This document shows positions 1 to 11,395 of a stretch of 64,000 nucleotides of DNA, one piece after another. The stretch comes from Bacillota bacterium (GTDB lineage: Bacteria; Bacillota; Dethiobacteria; DTU022). A program made the translations under genes and the position numbers. The notes under the pieces were generated by a model. That model worked only from the letters and a program-made list of their open reading frames with translations, made no database searches and had not been told where the DNA came from. Positions within the stretch are counted from its first letter, which is position 1. The number at the start of each line of letters is the position of its first letter. The stretch spans positions 86,829 through 150,828 of the forward strand of contig JAABTH010000003.1 in NCBI GenBank assembly GCA_011389985.1, given 5' to 3'.

Positions 1-1609
1 TGGTCAGGGGGAATTCTTTATTATCAGGCCAAATTTCTACATGCTGAGGACGTTTGTAGGAAGCTATGCCCTGACAGTGCTGCATAATTTCTTCCGAGCT
101 TAGAGTTTCACCTTTTTTGGGCCTGATGAACACAAAAATACCTTCATCAAATACTTCGTGTCTGACACCTACAACATCAACGATATCGACCTTGGGATGA
201 GAAGCGATATAGTCCTGAACTTCATCCGGGAAGACCTGGTAGCCTTTTTGTTTGATCACAAATTTTTGTCTGCCAGCCAAATATAATGCCCGGTATGAAC
301 CCATATCTTTAAAGTAGCCCATATCGCCTGTGTAGAGCCACCCATCACGGGTGATAGTTCTGTCTGTTTCTTCAGGCATGTTATAGTAACCCTGAAATAC
401 GATTGGACCGTTTACACATATTTCTCCAATTTCTCCGTCAGGCAGTTCTTCTCCGGCAGTATTGTCTTCCATAACAGGTTTGCGAATAGTCACAGGAGCC
501 AGGTTTTCAAAAGCGGCTCCAACCTGGCCTGCCATTTCTTCAACAGTGATCCCTATAGGTGTAAAGGAATAAAAACCGGCTGTTTCTGTCATCCCTATTC
601 CAGTCCCGAAATTGGGCGCCATTTCTGAAAGCTGTCTCAGGAAAACTGTGTCAACTGCAGAACCTGCATATATTGCGTAATCCAGGCTGCTTAAATCATA
701 ATCTTTATATTCGGGAAGAGCCCATTCAATCCTGAATTGGGTGGGAATTTGACCAAAAATGTTAACTTTATGCTTTTCAATGGCGTCAAGAGTAACCTTT
801 GGATCAAAAATACGCAGAATTACCGCAGTTCCACCGAGATACAGGGTAGTCATTAACTGTTCTGTAACACAACCGACGTGGCTTGGAGGCAAATTTACCA
901 ACATCTTCATGTTATTCCCGTCAAGTCCAACCCCTCGATTAAGGATTTCGTTTTGAACAATAATATTTTCATGACACATTACGGCAGGCTTAGGTTCTCC
1001 GGTTGTCCCTGTTGTAAAAATAATCAGGGCAGGAGTTTTTGTATCTATTTTTGAGTAGGCCTTTTCGAGGTTGCGAGTAAAGATATTTTTAAGCTTTAAG
1101 CCTATAAGCTTACCTTTAGCCATCATATCGGTAATGGCGGTGGCGCCATCGATAATATCTCCCGGTTCAGGGTTGGGGGTAAACTGAACCAAATGTTCTA
1201 CAAAAGGACAATTATCGCGTACGGCTTTGCCCATTTCACGAAAATCAATCAGGGGAGTTTTGCCCAAAAAGAAAAATGCTTTTGGTTTTATTTTTTCGAG
1301 ATCACGGACGACTTCTGTTTCTTTGAGGCGAACATCGAGAGGAGCAATTATCGCTCCTATTTTAAAGCAGGCGTACATCAGTAATACATGTTCGGGAACG
1401 AGTACCAGCATTGTCGCGACTCGATCACCTTTTTTAATGCCCATGTCGAGCAAGCGCAAAGCAAAAAAGTCGACCAGTGAAATGAATTTTTTATAAGTGA
1501 CAGTTTTGTCATCCTCATGCTGGATTAAAGCCGGCTTGTCCGGTGATTCTTTGGCCCATTTCTCAACATATGAATTGAGCAGCGGCAGTTTCCAACTATT
1601 ATCGTTCAA
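1..1609 (-). CDS. AMP-dependent synthetase/ligase (acyl-CoA ligase family), C-terminus cut by window edge
   Basis: Not in the ORF track because it runs off the left edge. Reading the minus strand from a TTG at 1609, preceded by AAAGGAGGGAACGC, gives about 536 uninterrupted residues. An ANL-family adenylation domain is clear: the P-loop-like motif IIFTTGTTGEPK, the aromatic-rich GMTETAG motif and the GWLYTGDMGYFKD hinge region. The visible sequence stops at KRPQHVEIWPDNKEFPLT, so the final catalytic-lysine loop lies just outside. These enzymes activate a carboxylic acid as an acyl-AMP and pass it to CoA (or another thiol); the acid cannot be read from sequence. It lies downstream of a hotdog-fold gene on the same strand, which suggests an acyl-CoA pathway. 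Family call is firm, substrate unknown. Confidence 0.9.
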   Translation of the reverse strand, partial: MNDNSWKLPLLNSYVEKWAKESPDKPALIQHEDDKTVTYKKFISLVDFFALRLLDMGIKKGDRVATMLVLVPEHVLLMYACFKIGAIIAPLDVRLKETEVVRDLEKIKPKAFFFLGKTPLIDFREMGKAVRDNCPFVEHLVQFTPNPEPGDIIDGATAITDMMAKGKLIGLKLKNIFTRNLEKAYSKIDTKTPALIIFTTGTTGEPKPAVMCHENIIVQNEILNRGVGLDGNNMKMLVNLPPSHVGCVTEQLMTTLYLGGTAVILRIFDPKVTLDAIEKHKVNIFGQIPTQFRIEWALPEYKDYDLSSLDYAIYAGSAVDTVFLRQLSEMAPNFGTGIGMTETAGFYSFTPIGITVEEMAGQVGAAFENLAPVTIRKPVMEDNTAGEELPDGEIGEICVNGPIVFQGYYNMPEETDRTITRDGWLYTGDMGYFKDMGSYRALYLAGRQKFVIKQKGYQVFPDEVQDYIASHPKVDIVDVVGVRHEVFDEGIFVFIRPKKGETLSSEEIMQHCQGIASYKRPQHVEIWPDNKEFPLT

Positions 1610-1720
1610 AGCGTTCCCTCCTTTAATTTAGTTCGATGCCTTTGCTATTACATGCTCAATCCTTTATTTCTACGAAAGAGGGTTTAATCCTTCCCTTCAG
1701 TCAGGATCGAAGAAAATGTA

Positions 1721-2593
1721 CTATTCGCAGGACATAAACCCTTCACTTACTGCTTCTTTTCCTTCCCTGTTCAGTACCCGGAAAAAGAGATATTTATGGT
1801 TATCCTTCAGGCTTCTTCCAGTTAACTGGATACGAATGAAACTGTCAGGAAGGACCATGCCTCTGAAACGGCAGGCAATTGCTTTAATACCAGTTGGGTT
1901 CGCTCCGTTTTCACGATTGACAAGTTCGCGAACGGCATGTGCAAGTGACGCAACACCATAATAAATAATATCAGGCAGGCCAACACTGATTGCAAAGGCA
2001 GGCGAGGTATGTATGGGAAAAGGAACATTTGCGCAGCCTTCATAAATATAGCAGGCTTCCCGGGGCACAGGCACAGCAACTTCCCAGTGTATTATATTAT
2101 CAGTCGGGTTGAATGGTATGATCGGTAATGATTCCTGGCCGCTGCCCTGATCGGCACATTCTATTCCCCGCAGCATCCCACCGATATATTCTGTAAATAG
2201 TGGTTCACCATTTTGATCGACGGCTGGAAGTTTAAATATAACGTGGGTTCCTCGTTTTTCCGGCAAAACAGCTGCCACCTCTCCGTTTATGATAACCTTA
2301 TCACCCGGTCTCAAAGGGCGGTGTAATTCCAGGTACTCGGAGTAATGAACAATATTAAAGATTACTTCCGGCGAATAACCAAGATCAATGTAGTCATAAA
2401 TATTATTAATGATTGGCCAGGTGATGGCAGCGGCCAGGGTTGGCGGTGCGATTAGCCCTTCCCGACGCTGGTCGTCCAGATAAAAAGAATTGGAGTCACT
2501 TACTGCTGCCGCATAATTGCAGATTCTCCGCTGATCTACAAAGGCGGTAAACTCACTTAATTTTTTACCAACAATATCTGAATTAACCTGCAT
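1721..2593 (-). CDS. Double hotdog (MaoC-like) protein, possible acyl-CoA hydratase/dehydratase relative
   Basis: 290 aa with two hotdog-like halves. The N-terminal half (about 1-140) resembles the FAS1-type dehydratase N domain (FTAFVDQRRICNYAAAVSDSN, LHRPLRPGDKVIINGEV). The C-terminal half (about 165-290) resembles MaoC, with PIHTSPAFAISVGLPDIIYYG. Family members hydrate or dehydrate enoyl/hydroxyacyl thioesters using an Asp/His pair in a GDxNPxH motif. Here the motif reads CANVPFPIH: the His is present but I do not see the Asp or Asn in register, so activity is uncertain. It starts at ATG with AAGGAGA upstream and is followed by the acyl-CoA ligase-like gene on the same strand about 110 bp away, so the two may share a transcript. 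Confidence 0.75.
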   Translation of the reverse strand: MQVNSDIVGKKLSEFTAFVDQRRICNYAAAVSDSNSFYLDDQRREGLIAPPTLAAAITWPIINNIYDYIDLGYSPEVIFNIVHYSEYLELHRPLRPGDKVIINGEVAAVLPEKRGTHVIFKLPAVDQNGEPLFTEYIGGMLRGIECADQGSGQESLPIIPFNPTDNIIHWEVAVPVPREACYIYEGCANVPFPIHTSPAFAISVGLPDIIYYGVASLAHAVRELVNRENGANPTGIKAIACRFRGMVLPDSFIRIQLTGRSLKDNHKYLFFRVLNREGKEAVSEGFMSCE

Positions 2594-2743
2594 TTAAGTC
2601 TCCTTTCTCAATAAGAGTTATTAAGAGGTAAGGTCCATTACCATAAGTCCGGAAATGGCAGAAAAAGCTTAATATAGAGCTTTAGGGATCATGATAGTAA
2701 GTTGCTATCAAATAGCTGTGTTTTTCAAAGGATTCCTTAACAA

Positions 2744-2765
2744 ATGAGCTTTAATTAAAGCTCAT
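2744..2765. repeat. 22-bp perfect palindrome
   Basis: ATGAGCTTTAATTAAAGCTCAT is a perfect 11+11 inverted repeat about 150 bp upstream of the hotdog gene. A second small hairpin, GCTTGT...ACAAGC, follows at 2768-2790. No T-run follows on either strand, so it does not look like a standard terminator; an operator is possible. The protein binding it is unknown. Confidence 0.4.
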
Positions 2766-2927
2766 CCGCTTGTAGCATTGTTTCACAAGCTTCGGCGGCT
2801 TTGTCATGTTTAATAATATCATATAAAATATTATTAAATAGGATAAATGTTTATTATGGAAAGTATTGGCTGTGCCTGCAGGAAGGACTGCAGCCATTAC
2901 AGCTTTTTTTGCAGTACAGAATAAAAT

Positions 2928-3104
2928 TTGAAGGGATGGATTGTTATTTTTGGCTTAAAATATTTGCCTTTGATTTTAGTTGTTATCGGTTTTACTGTTT
3001 TTCCACTGTTGGGTGTTTTATATTTTCAGACTAGCGGCTTAATCGGTGGTTTCGGTATAGGCCTTGCTATTGCACTTGTTGTTAGCATGTTCAAGAAAGA
3101 ATAG
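2928..3104 (+). CDS. Possible small two-helix membrane protein
   Basis: An open frame from TTG 2928 to TAG 3104 (58 aa), missing from the ORF track. The composition is convincing: two hydrophobic segments (IVIFGLKYLPLILVVIGFTVF and GLIGGFGIGLAIALVV) separated by a short turn, with a lysine-rich end MFKKE. An in-frame TAA lies two codons before the TTG and no good ribosome binding site precedes it, so it could be the tail of a decayed permease rather than an intact gene. No function is recognised. The longer overlapping ORF at 2801-3034 in another frame is less protein-like. Confidence 0.35.
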   Translation: MKGWIVIFGLKYLPLILVVIGFTVFPLLGVLYFQTSGLIGGFGIGLAIALVVSMFKKE

Positions 3105-3150
3105 CAGCAGATTGTTATACTTGTTTACTGTTGATTTAATACACATTCAA

Positions 3151-5142
<1,992 letters not shown>

Positions 5143-5227
5143 GAAGTGTGCGAAAATAAGTCGGTATATAGCCCTATACGGTATACTATGATAAGATTAG
5201 CCATCAAACTTACCAGGAGGGAATCTA

Positions 5228-5794
5228 TTGGCAATTCGGCTTACTGTGCCAAACATATTATCAGCGTCCAGAATAATTTTGCTTCCAGTATTATTCCTAA
5301 TGTTGCATTATGGACATCATCAGCTCTTTTTAATATCATACATTGTTATTGGTTCTACCGATTTTTTTGACGGTATAATAGCCCGCAGGTACAACCAGGT
5401 TTCACATTTCGGCAAAGAGCTCGACTCGCTGGCGGATCTCTTTTTCTATATCTCTTCAGCGTACTTCCTGAGTCAATTACAGCCGGAAGCAATAGCGGCA
5501 AACAGTTTATACCTGATCATCTTTTTTTCAATACTCGGTTTTTCTTTTATTCTCTCAGGAATCCTCTTCAGGCGTCCGGTTATGATGCATACATTTATTT
5601 TACGCTGGAATGCAATTATGGTCTATTTTGTTCTTGTTTTATCCTTCTTTTTCGATGTAACTATTTTTGTCCGTATTGTGGCCCTGATTTACATTGCAGG
5701 TTTCATGGAAGAGATTTTAATCTTTGTCTTTTTCGGCAATGTTAATCCGGATACCAAGTCAATATTTCACTTGATTAGCGACGGGCGTAAATAA
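5228..5794 (+). CDS. CDP-alcohol phosphatidyltransferase (PgsA-like)
   Basis: 188 aa integral membrane protein. The family signature DxxDGxxARxxxxxxxxGxxxDxxxD is complete: DFFDGIIARRYNQVSHFGKELDSLAD near residues 40-65. Such enzymes transfer a phosphatidyl group from CDP-diacylglycerol to an alcohol. The N-terminus (TVPNILSASRIILLPVL) resembles phosphatidylglycerophosphate synthases, so glycerol-3-phosphate is the most likely acceptor. Four to five hydrophobic segments follow the motif. It starts at TTG 5228 behind CCAGGAGGG. Whether it is the housekeeping PgsA cannot be told from this window. Confidence 0.85.
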   Translation: MAIRLTVPNILSASRIILLPVLFLMLHYGHHQLFLISYIVIGSTDFFDGIIARRYNQVSHFGKELDSLADLFFYISSAYFLSQLQPEAIAANSLYLIIFFSILGFSFILSGILFRRPVMMHTFILRWNAIMVYFVLVLSFFFDVTIFVRIVALIYIAGFMEEILIFVFFGNVNPDTKSIFHLISDGRK

Positions 5795-5901
5795 AACCTA
5801 TATTTTAAAGGAACCTCTTTTTAAATTTAAGGGTCAAGGAAATATTTCTCTGGTTCGTAAAAACATTTATATAGATTTAAATGAAAGGAATTGAAGGAAT
5901 C

Positions 5902-6678
5902 ATGGCAGAGCAATTACTTGAAGGCAAAAATGTCCTGGTGATGGGTGTGGCAAACAAGCGCAGCATTGCCTGGGCGATCGCAGTTTTCTTAAAAAAAGCC
6001 GGCGCCAACCTGGCTTTTACATATCAGAGTGAACGTTTTAAAGATAAGGTTGGGAGGATGGCAGAAGGTCTTGAACCCGGAGCGCCCCTTTTTCCATGTG
6101 ATGTGGGCATTGATGCTGAAATAGATGCATTAGCAGATGCACTGGGTAAAAAGTGGACCAAACTTGATGGCCTGGTGCACAGCCTGGCTTTTGCAAAGAA
6201 AGAAGAGCTAAGCGGTATGTTCGCTGAAACTTCACGTGAAGGGTTTCTGTTGGCCCAGGAAATTAGCGCCTATTCACTTGTTGCGGTAACGAAAAGGCTT
6301 TATCCCATGTTTAGTGAGGGAGGGAGCATCATAACATTAACTTTCTTGGGCTCTCAGCGCGTGGTACCCAATTATAACGTAATGGGAGTGGCAAAGGCTT
6401 CACTGGAAGCTTCCGTACGTTATCTTGCCAATGATCTTGGCCCTCTGGGCATCCGCGTTAATGCCTTATCTGCAGGACCAATTCGTACAGTATCGGCTAA
6501 AGGTGTCAGTGATTTTAATAAAATGCTTGATGGCATGGAAGAAAAAAATCCTCTACGCCGCCTGGTTCCTGCTGAAGAAGTAGCAGGTTCTGCCCTATTT
6601 CTTTTAAGCGATCTCTCAACTGCTGTCACTGGTAATATTCTCTATGCCGATGGTGGCTACCATATAATGGGTGTTTAA
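5902..6678 (+). CDS. fabI: Enoyl-[acyl-carrier-protein] reductase, FabI type
   Basis: 258 aa from ATG 5902; the track start 21 nt earlier has no ribosome binding site. This is the last reduction of the fatty acid elongation cycle, NAD(P)H dependent. Rossmann cofactor motif GVANKRSIAWAIA near residues 15-27, HSLAFAKKEEL, and the active-site block NYNVMGVAKASLEA with Tyr158 and Lys165 (E. coli Tyr156 and Lys163). The other conserved active-site tyrosine (E. coli Tyr146) is Phe148 here, in ITLTFLGSQ. SAGPIRTVSAKGVSDF near the C-terminus is typical. It is convergent with the TetR gene, with one base between the stop codons. Confidence 0.94.
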   Translation: MAEQLLEGKNVLVMGVANKRSIAWAIAVFLKKAGANLAFTYQSERFKDKVGRMAEGLEPGAPLFPCDVGIDAEIDALADALGKKWTKLDGLVHSLAFAKKEELSGMFAETSREGFLLAQEISAYSLVAVTKRLYPMFSEGGSIITLTFLGSQRVVPNYNVMGVAKASLEASVRYLANDLGPLGIRVNALSAGPIRTVSAKGVSDFNKMLDGMEEKNPLRRLVPAEEVAGSALFLLSDLSTAVTGNILYADGGYHIMGV

Positions 6679-6679
6679 G

Positions 6680-7261
6680 TTAACCTTTTTCGATGCTGTC
6701 GACAAGTGACGTTACATACTTTCCGCGGATAGCCGTGTCACCGATATTTATACCGGCCGTTTCATTATTACTGGAATAAATCAATACAGGATATACAATG
6801 CCCGATATTAGTTGTAATACTTTAAAACCGGCTGCAGTTTCATCTGTAACACCGGTTAGTTTTTTTACAAGCGGGTTGATATCTGTTTCGAGAAGATGCA
6901 AATAGATATTAAGGCCGGTATTCTCCTTTTCCAGAACCTGTGTTCCGATAAGATAAATAATGCCCGGGTAATCAATCAGGTGCTTAATCAGGTTGTTGGC
7001 CCAGCTGATCAACCTTTCTCTTGTCGGTTGGTCAGAATTATGAAGACCGGTATAAATATGGCGGATTTTATCCATAAGCAGCATTTCCACTTCTTCAAGC
7101 AGCTTTTCCTTCGACCCAAAGTGATAGTTGATGGAAGCTATATTAACGTCTGCCCGGGTGGCAATTTCCCTGATGGTTAGATTCAGGTTACGCTCTTTCC
7201 CGATTATCCCCGCTGCCGTTTCCAGTATTTTGGTTTTAGTATCATTTCTGTCAATAACCAT
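6680..7261 (-). CDS. TetR/AcrR family transcriptional regulator
   Basis: 193 aa. The N-terminal helix-turn-helix (about 10-58) is canonical: TKTKILETAAGIIGKE, LTIREIATRADVNIASINYHFGSKEKLLEEV. The C-terminal half is the variable ligand-binding domain. It is the last gene of an operon with the coiled-coil protein (15 bp upstream) and the MMPL exporter. TetR regulators in this arrangement usually repress their own operon, and an 18-bp palindrome sits just after the operon promoter (see 11366). Ligand unknown; a lipid or acyl compound would fit the MMPL partner. Confidence 0.93.
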   Translation of the reverse strand: MVIDRNDTKTKILETAAGIIGKERNLNLTIREIATRADVNIASINYHFGSKEKLLEEVEMLLMDKIRHIYTGLHNSDQPTRERLISWANNLIKHLIDYPGIIYLIGTQVLEKENTGLNIYLHLLETDINPLVKKLTGVTDETAAGFKVLQLISGIVYPVLIYSSNNETAGINIGDTAIRGKYVTSLVDSIEKG

Positions 7262-7276
7262 TTTAAAACACCTCGC

Positions 7277-9217
7277 TTATTCAAATAGGTTAGTAAATTT
7301 CGCCAATATTTGTTCTGCCCAATTCTCGGAGGGATCTTGATCATTTTCTACATTATCGGGATTGATAATATTTTCAATTTCTATCCTGGGAGTCTGAATA
7401 ATAAAGCGTACTTCACTTAACCGGTTATGTTCATTATCAGCATATGAGCGGTAATCATCTGCCAGTTTTTTCATTAACTCAATTTTAGCTTTTCCTGCCC
7501 GGGCTTCATTAATTCCATCAATTAAACCTTCCTCCATCGCTTTTATACCTCCTGAGCCCAGGGCATTAATGCCGTCAGTCAAACGGGATTGCCCTGCTAC
7601 CATTTGATCCAAGGCTTCCGGAAGCATTTCGATATCAGCCAACATCGAGTCCGATTCAATAATAAATTGATCTACCATTTCAAGATATTCATTGAGTTTT
7701 GATATTTCAAGCCCGATATTTTCAATCCGGTTCTTAATATCGGCTGCTTTTAACAAAATGTTAAGTTCTTCCAGCGCTTTTAAGCCCGGCATATAATTAT
7801 TCAGCCAGTTTTGCCGGAAAGAATCGAGGTTATTCTGCAGGGCAGAGAAACTTTGCCCGGCCAGGTTATTCTGATTAAATGCTCTTTGCAGCTCATTTTC
7901 ACGGGCTTTTAACAAGAGTCCCAACTCGTGAAGCGGGGTGCCCGGCTCATTATCGTTTATCAGTTTTTCTGCTTCAATAGTTATCTGGCGAGATGTTATT
8001 TCCAGTCCGGAAAATATTTGATCAAGTTCATTCAGCTGTATCTCCAGTTCTGCTGTTTCCGCTGCAGCCTGGTCAAGCTCAGAAGTCAGTTCATTGCCAT
8101 CAGGTATATTTTCAATTTCTGCAAGCAATAATTCCAGTGTCTCAATGGAGCTCAGCAATTTTTCAATCTCTTTTGATTCAAGCATATCTTGCAAATTTTC
8201 ACGCTGGATTTTATACTCTTCTATAACCGGGTAGAGGTTATCGAAACCGGAAGTCAGGTGTTTGCTTTCATCATTAAATCTAATTAACCCCTGCAGGATT
8301 CGATCTGCTCCTACTGAAAGTTCCCCAAACTTTTCACTGAACATCCTGATGCCTTCAAGCATTTGAATAAGCATATCTTCAATATCCAGATCCGGTACAG
8401 CTGGCAATTGAGGAGTAATCATAAAAGTTATTTTCTCAAGTTCTAGATCTACTCCATCCATGCTAATCCTGATTTCATCCTCGGGATAAGGAAAAACCAT
8501 GAAGTTTATGCTTGCCGTCTGACCCATGATCAGGCTCATACCATTTCCGGGATCAATTTCGGAGTATAGATTCAGATCTGCATCAAGTGTTCCCTGCACA
8601 AGGAGCGGGACGTAGTTATCATCATGTTTTGTCACCAGATTGCCTTCATAATCATGATAACTTAGCGGTTCATTGTAACTCAGGTTGTTTTTAAATTTAA
8701 TTAATAATTCGAGTCTTCCTGATTTGCCGGCAAGGTTTTCTGGTTCAATCTCTATGCCGTCGAGATAATAAGCGATAGTTATATCTACCGGTAGCTGCTT
8801 TTGAATCGTCCCCTCATAGTAGATATCTTCATTTTCCAGCAGCTTACCGTCCCAGATGATTCGATTATTATCGATGACCGGTTTGTCTCCGGTAATCATA
8901 TTTTCAACGGAGGTATACTCTCCGTAATCGACAACCAAACCTGCGCCAGGGTTTTCCTGTTCGTAAATCCGGTTAACTATTCTCTGGTCCAACGCCGTTC
9001 CATAATGATCCAGCAAAACATATACAGTTTCATTTTTTACTGCCGGGGTTTCATCTTCTGCTGAGTTCTCTGATAAAATATTTTCAGCGAGGAAGGCGGG
9101 CCTGTAATTTTCCTTTTGAGTGTCACTCTGATCAGGAACGATTGAATAAGCTGCAGAACCCAGCGCAAGCATTGCAGTTATGATTATTGCTATTGAATAA
9201 TAGATTTTATTTTTCAT
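7277..9217 (-). CDS. Exported or membrane-anchored coiled-coil protein partnering an MMPL exporter
   Basis: 646 aa. One N-terminal hydrophobic segment (IYYSIAIIITAMLALGSAAYS, about 5-25) is a signal anchor or signal peptide. Residues about 60-290 are mixed beta-like sequence, then residues about 300-600 are rich in Leu/Glu heptads (SIETLELLLAEIENI, LDQAAAETAELEIQLNELDQI), suggesting long coiled coils outside the cell. It resembles the periplasmic-type accessory proteins found next to MMPL or YhgE/Pip exporters. Its ATG lies inside the 3' end of the MMPL gene (11-bp overlap), implying translational coupling. I infer that it forms an extracytoplasmic part of the export machine. No enzymatic motif seen. 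Confidence 0.7.
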   Translation of the reverse strand: MKNKIYYSIAIIITAMLALGSAAYSIVPDQSDTQKENYRPAFLAENILSENSAEDETPAVKNETVYVLLDHYGTALDQRIVNRIYEQENPGAGLVVDYGEYTSVENMITGDKPVIDNNRIIWDGKLLENEDIYYEGTIQKQLPVDITIAYYLDGIEIEPENLAGKSGRLELLIKFKNNLSYNEPLSYHDYEGNLVTKHDDNYVPLLVQGTLDADLNLYSEIDPGNGMSLIMGQTASINFMVFPYPEDEIRISMDGVDLELEKITFMITPQLPAVPDLDIEDMLIQMLEGIRMFSEKFGELSVGADRILQGLIRFNDESKHLTSGFDNLYPVIEEYKIQRENLQDMLESKEIEKLLSSIETLELLLAEIENIPDGNELTSELDQAAAETAELEIQLNELDQIFSGLEITSRQITIEAEKLINDNEPGTPLHELGLLLKARENELQRAFNQNNLAGQSFSALQNNLDSFRQNWLNNYMPGLKALEELNILLKAADIKNRIENIGLEISKLNEYLEMVDQFIIESDSMLADIEMLPEALDQMVAGQSRLTDGINALGSGGIKAMEEGLIDGINEARAGKAKIELMKKLADDYRSYADNEHNRLSEVRFIIQTPRIEIENIINPDNVENDQDPSENWAEQILAKFTNLFE

Positions 9218-11318
9218 CGATCTTATCCCTCCGGGGAGTTTTCATTTTTGTTTTTACGAAAGGCCATTTAAATGTTGAATGGCCGATCAATTTATCACAG
9301 ACGATGAGAAGTGCCGGCAGCAATGTAAACATAACAATCATACTGATCATTGCGCCTCGTCCTATCAACATGGTCATTTCACGGGTAGTTTTAATTCCTG
9401 CTATAACTGATATGCTGAACGTGGCAGCAAAAAGTATTAATGCACTGGTCAGAATTGAACGACCGGTATCCTCAATTGTTTTTATTGCAGACCTGAGTCT
9501 GCCGTTGAACAACTCCAAATTTTCCCTGTACCTTAATGTATATAAAATTGCGTAATCAACTGTTGCTCCGAGTTGGATTGCTCCTATTATAATTGGGGTC
9601 AGTGATGATACAGCCTGGTCCTGGTAGTAGAGAATGCTTATATTGATCCATATCGCAAGTTGTACCGCCATAACCAGCACAACCGGCAGTGATAATGATT
9701 TAAGGCTGATGCCGACTATCAATCCGATTGCAGCTATAGAAACAAGAACAACCCGACCGGCATCTAACCGAGACAGGGCAGCCATATCCCTGGTCATGGC
9801 AGTAGGTCCGGTAACGTAGAATTCGTCGTTTAAAGTATTAGTGGCTTCCCGGATAAGATCGATCGTTTTAAATGACTCTGCTTCGCTGATGCCGGGGGTC
9901 AGGAAAACCATTATATTGCGGTAATTACCACCACTGAACTCGCTGATTAATTCTTCAGGTATAATTATTTCCGGCAAGGCCGGATCAACCTGTTCGGACA
10001 CTGCAATTACAGAATCAATAAAGGCAATTTTGTTCAACTGATCCACTAATTCACGTTCTCCCCGTCGTCCATGGTCAGGAATAATTACATAAGCGATATC
10101 GACCGCCCCGTACTCACTCATTATTTTATTTGTATCAGCTACCGCTTTTGAGTTGCGAGGCAGGAAGTTTTCATTTGAGTAATAATAATCAACTTTTTGT
10201 TGTCCCAGGTAAGACGGCACTGCAATAACCAAAAAGACGATCAGAAATAACCAGCGGTATTTTACCAGGCATTTCGCTATCTTTCCAAAAGAGGGAAGCA
10301 GAATAGGGTGTTTAAATCGTCTACTGAAGGGGTAGATAAAAATTATCATTCCCGGTAGCAGTGTCAGTGTTACAATCAAGCTGATAATTATCCCCTTGCC
10401 CAGCACAAAACCCATATCACTGCCGATTCCATTTTGCATAGCCATGAGAGCGGCGAAACCGCCTATCGTGGTTAAAGCGCTTGAAGCAACGGTAGTTGAA
10501 GTTTTATTGACTGTGGATACCATAGCCTCTTCAATATTTTTAAACTTTGGTTTTTCTTCTTCAAGGCGATGCATCAGAAAGATTGCATAGTCAAGAGAGA
10601 TACCTAACTGCATTACCGCTGCAATCGATGCTGTTAGAAAAGAAATTTCTCCCATAAAGATATTACTGCCCATATTAATGACAATCGCGATACCGACGGC
10701 CAGCAGGAAAAGAATTGGATCAAGGTAAAGTGGTGTTGAGATTGTAAGAACAAAAAGAATCATAACTACCGCAATTGCTGTATAAACTACAATTTCCTCA
10801 CCTATTGCTGATTGCATTTCAGCAAGAATGGCCGGCTCTCCGCCAAAGTAAAGGTTTTCATCATCTTTAATCAGATCTTGAATTGATTTAACTGCAGCCG
10901 TTGTTTCAGGAGCGCGGGCATTACCGCTAAATTGTATCTGTAGTAATACTGTATCTTCGGTTGTAAAACGCGCCTGTATTAAGGGATCCGTAAATTGGAT
11001 CGGGACATATATATCTGTGTAATCTCCGAGCCACTTTACATCATCAACGCCTCTAAAATTCATCAAACTGGCAATTAATGTTTCGATTTCATGGTTTTTT
11101 TTATCTCGGGCCATCAAGAGTCCTAAACCGGATAAATCAAATTCCTCTTCAAGAATTTTTTCACCCTGCCGCGAGTTCAACTTTTCCGGCATGTATGATG
11201 CGAGATCATAATTAACCCCTGTTGCCAGGTAACCTATTGCTGCCGGCATCAATATAATAATATATAGAATCAGGATCGTTTTGCGATACCTGACTACAAA
11301 TTGTCCCAAGTCGGGCAT
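9207..11318 (-). CDS. MMPL/RND family transporter
   Basis: About 703 aa from ATG 11318. The track uses GTG 11333, but GGTGGAG lies 9 nt before the ATG, which decides the start. Two homologous halves each begin with a transmembrane helix, carry an extracytoplasmic loop and end in a cluster of helices, as in MMPL/HpnN-type RND permeases. LGISLDYAIFLMHRLEEE (first half) and LGATVDYAILYTLRYREN (second half) are the conserved helix-4 motifs with the proton-relay Asp. The family exports lipids, hopanoids or drugs using the proton gradient. First gene of the MMPL/coiled-coil/TetR operon. Confidence 0.92.
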   Translation of the reverse strand: MPDLGQFVVRYRKTILILYIIILMPAAIGYLATGVNYDLASYMPEKLNSRQGEKILEEEFDLSGLGLLMARDKKNHEIETLIASLMNFRGVDDVKWLGDYTDIYVPIQFTDPLIQARFTTEDTVLLQIQFSGNARAPETTAAVKSIQDLIKDDENLYFGGEPAILAEMQSAIGEEIVVYTAIAVVMILFVLTISTPLYLDPILFLLAVGIAIVINMGSNIFMGEISFLTASIAAVMQLGISLDYAIFLMHRLEEEKPKFKNIEEAMVSTVNKTSTTVASSALTTIGGFAALMAMQNGIGSDMGFVLGKGIIISLIVTLTLLPGMIIFIYPFSRRFKHPILLPSFGKIAKCLVKYRWLFLIVFLVIAVPSYLGQQKVDYYYSNENFLPRNSKAVADTNKIMSEYGAVDIAYVIIPDHGRRGERELVDQLNKIAFIDSVIAVSEQVDPALPEIIIPEELISEFSGGNYRNIMVFLTPGISEAESFKTIDLIREATNTLNDEFYVTGPTAMTRDMAALSRLDAGRVVLVSIAAIGLIVGISLKSLSLPVVLVMAVQLAIWINISILYYQDQAVSSLTPIIIGAIQLGATVDYAILYTLRYRENLELFNGRLRSAIKTIEDTGRSILTSALILFAATFSISVIAGIKTTREMTMLIGRGAMISMIVMFTLLPALLIVCDKLIGHSTFKWPFVKTKMKTPRRDKIDEK

Positions 11319-11365
11319 GCTTTCAGTCTCCACCTAACAGATTAAATCAATATTTAAGCATTTAT

Positions 11366-11383
11366 TTAAAACATTTGTTTTAA
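11366..11383. promoter_or_regulatory. Palindrome, probable TetR operator
   Basis: TTAAAACATTTGTTTTAA is an 18-bp perfect palindrome (8-2-8). It lies directly downstream of the -10 box of the MMPL operon promoter, where bound protein would block transcription. The TetR encoded by the last gene of the operon is the obvious candidate; this is inference. Confidence 0.55.
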
Positions 11384-11395
11384 TCGTTTGTTTAC

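Noticed and set aside
2801-3034. 77-aa ORF
   Set aside because: Unprotein-like composition, no binding site; overlaps the better membrane-protein frame at 2928-3104.
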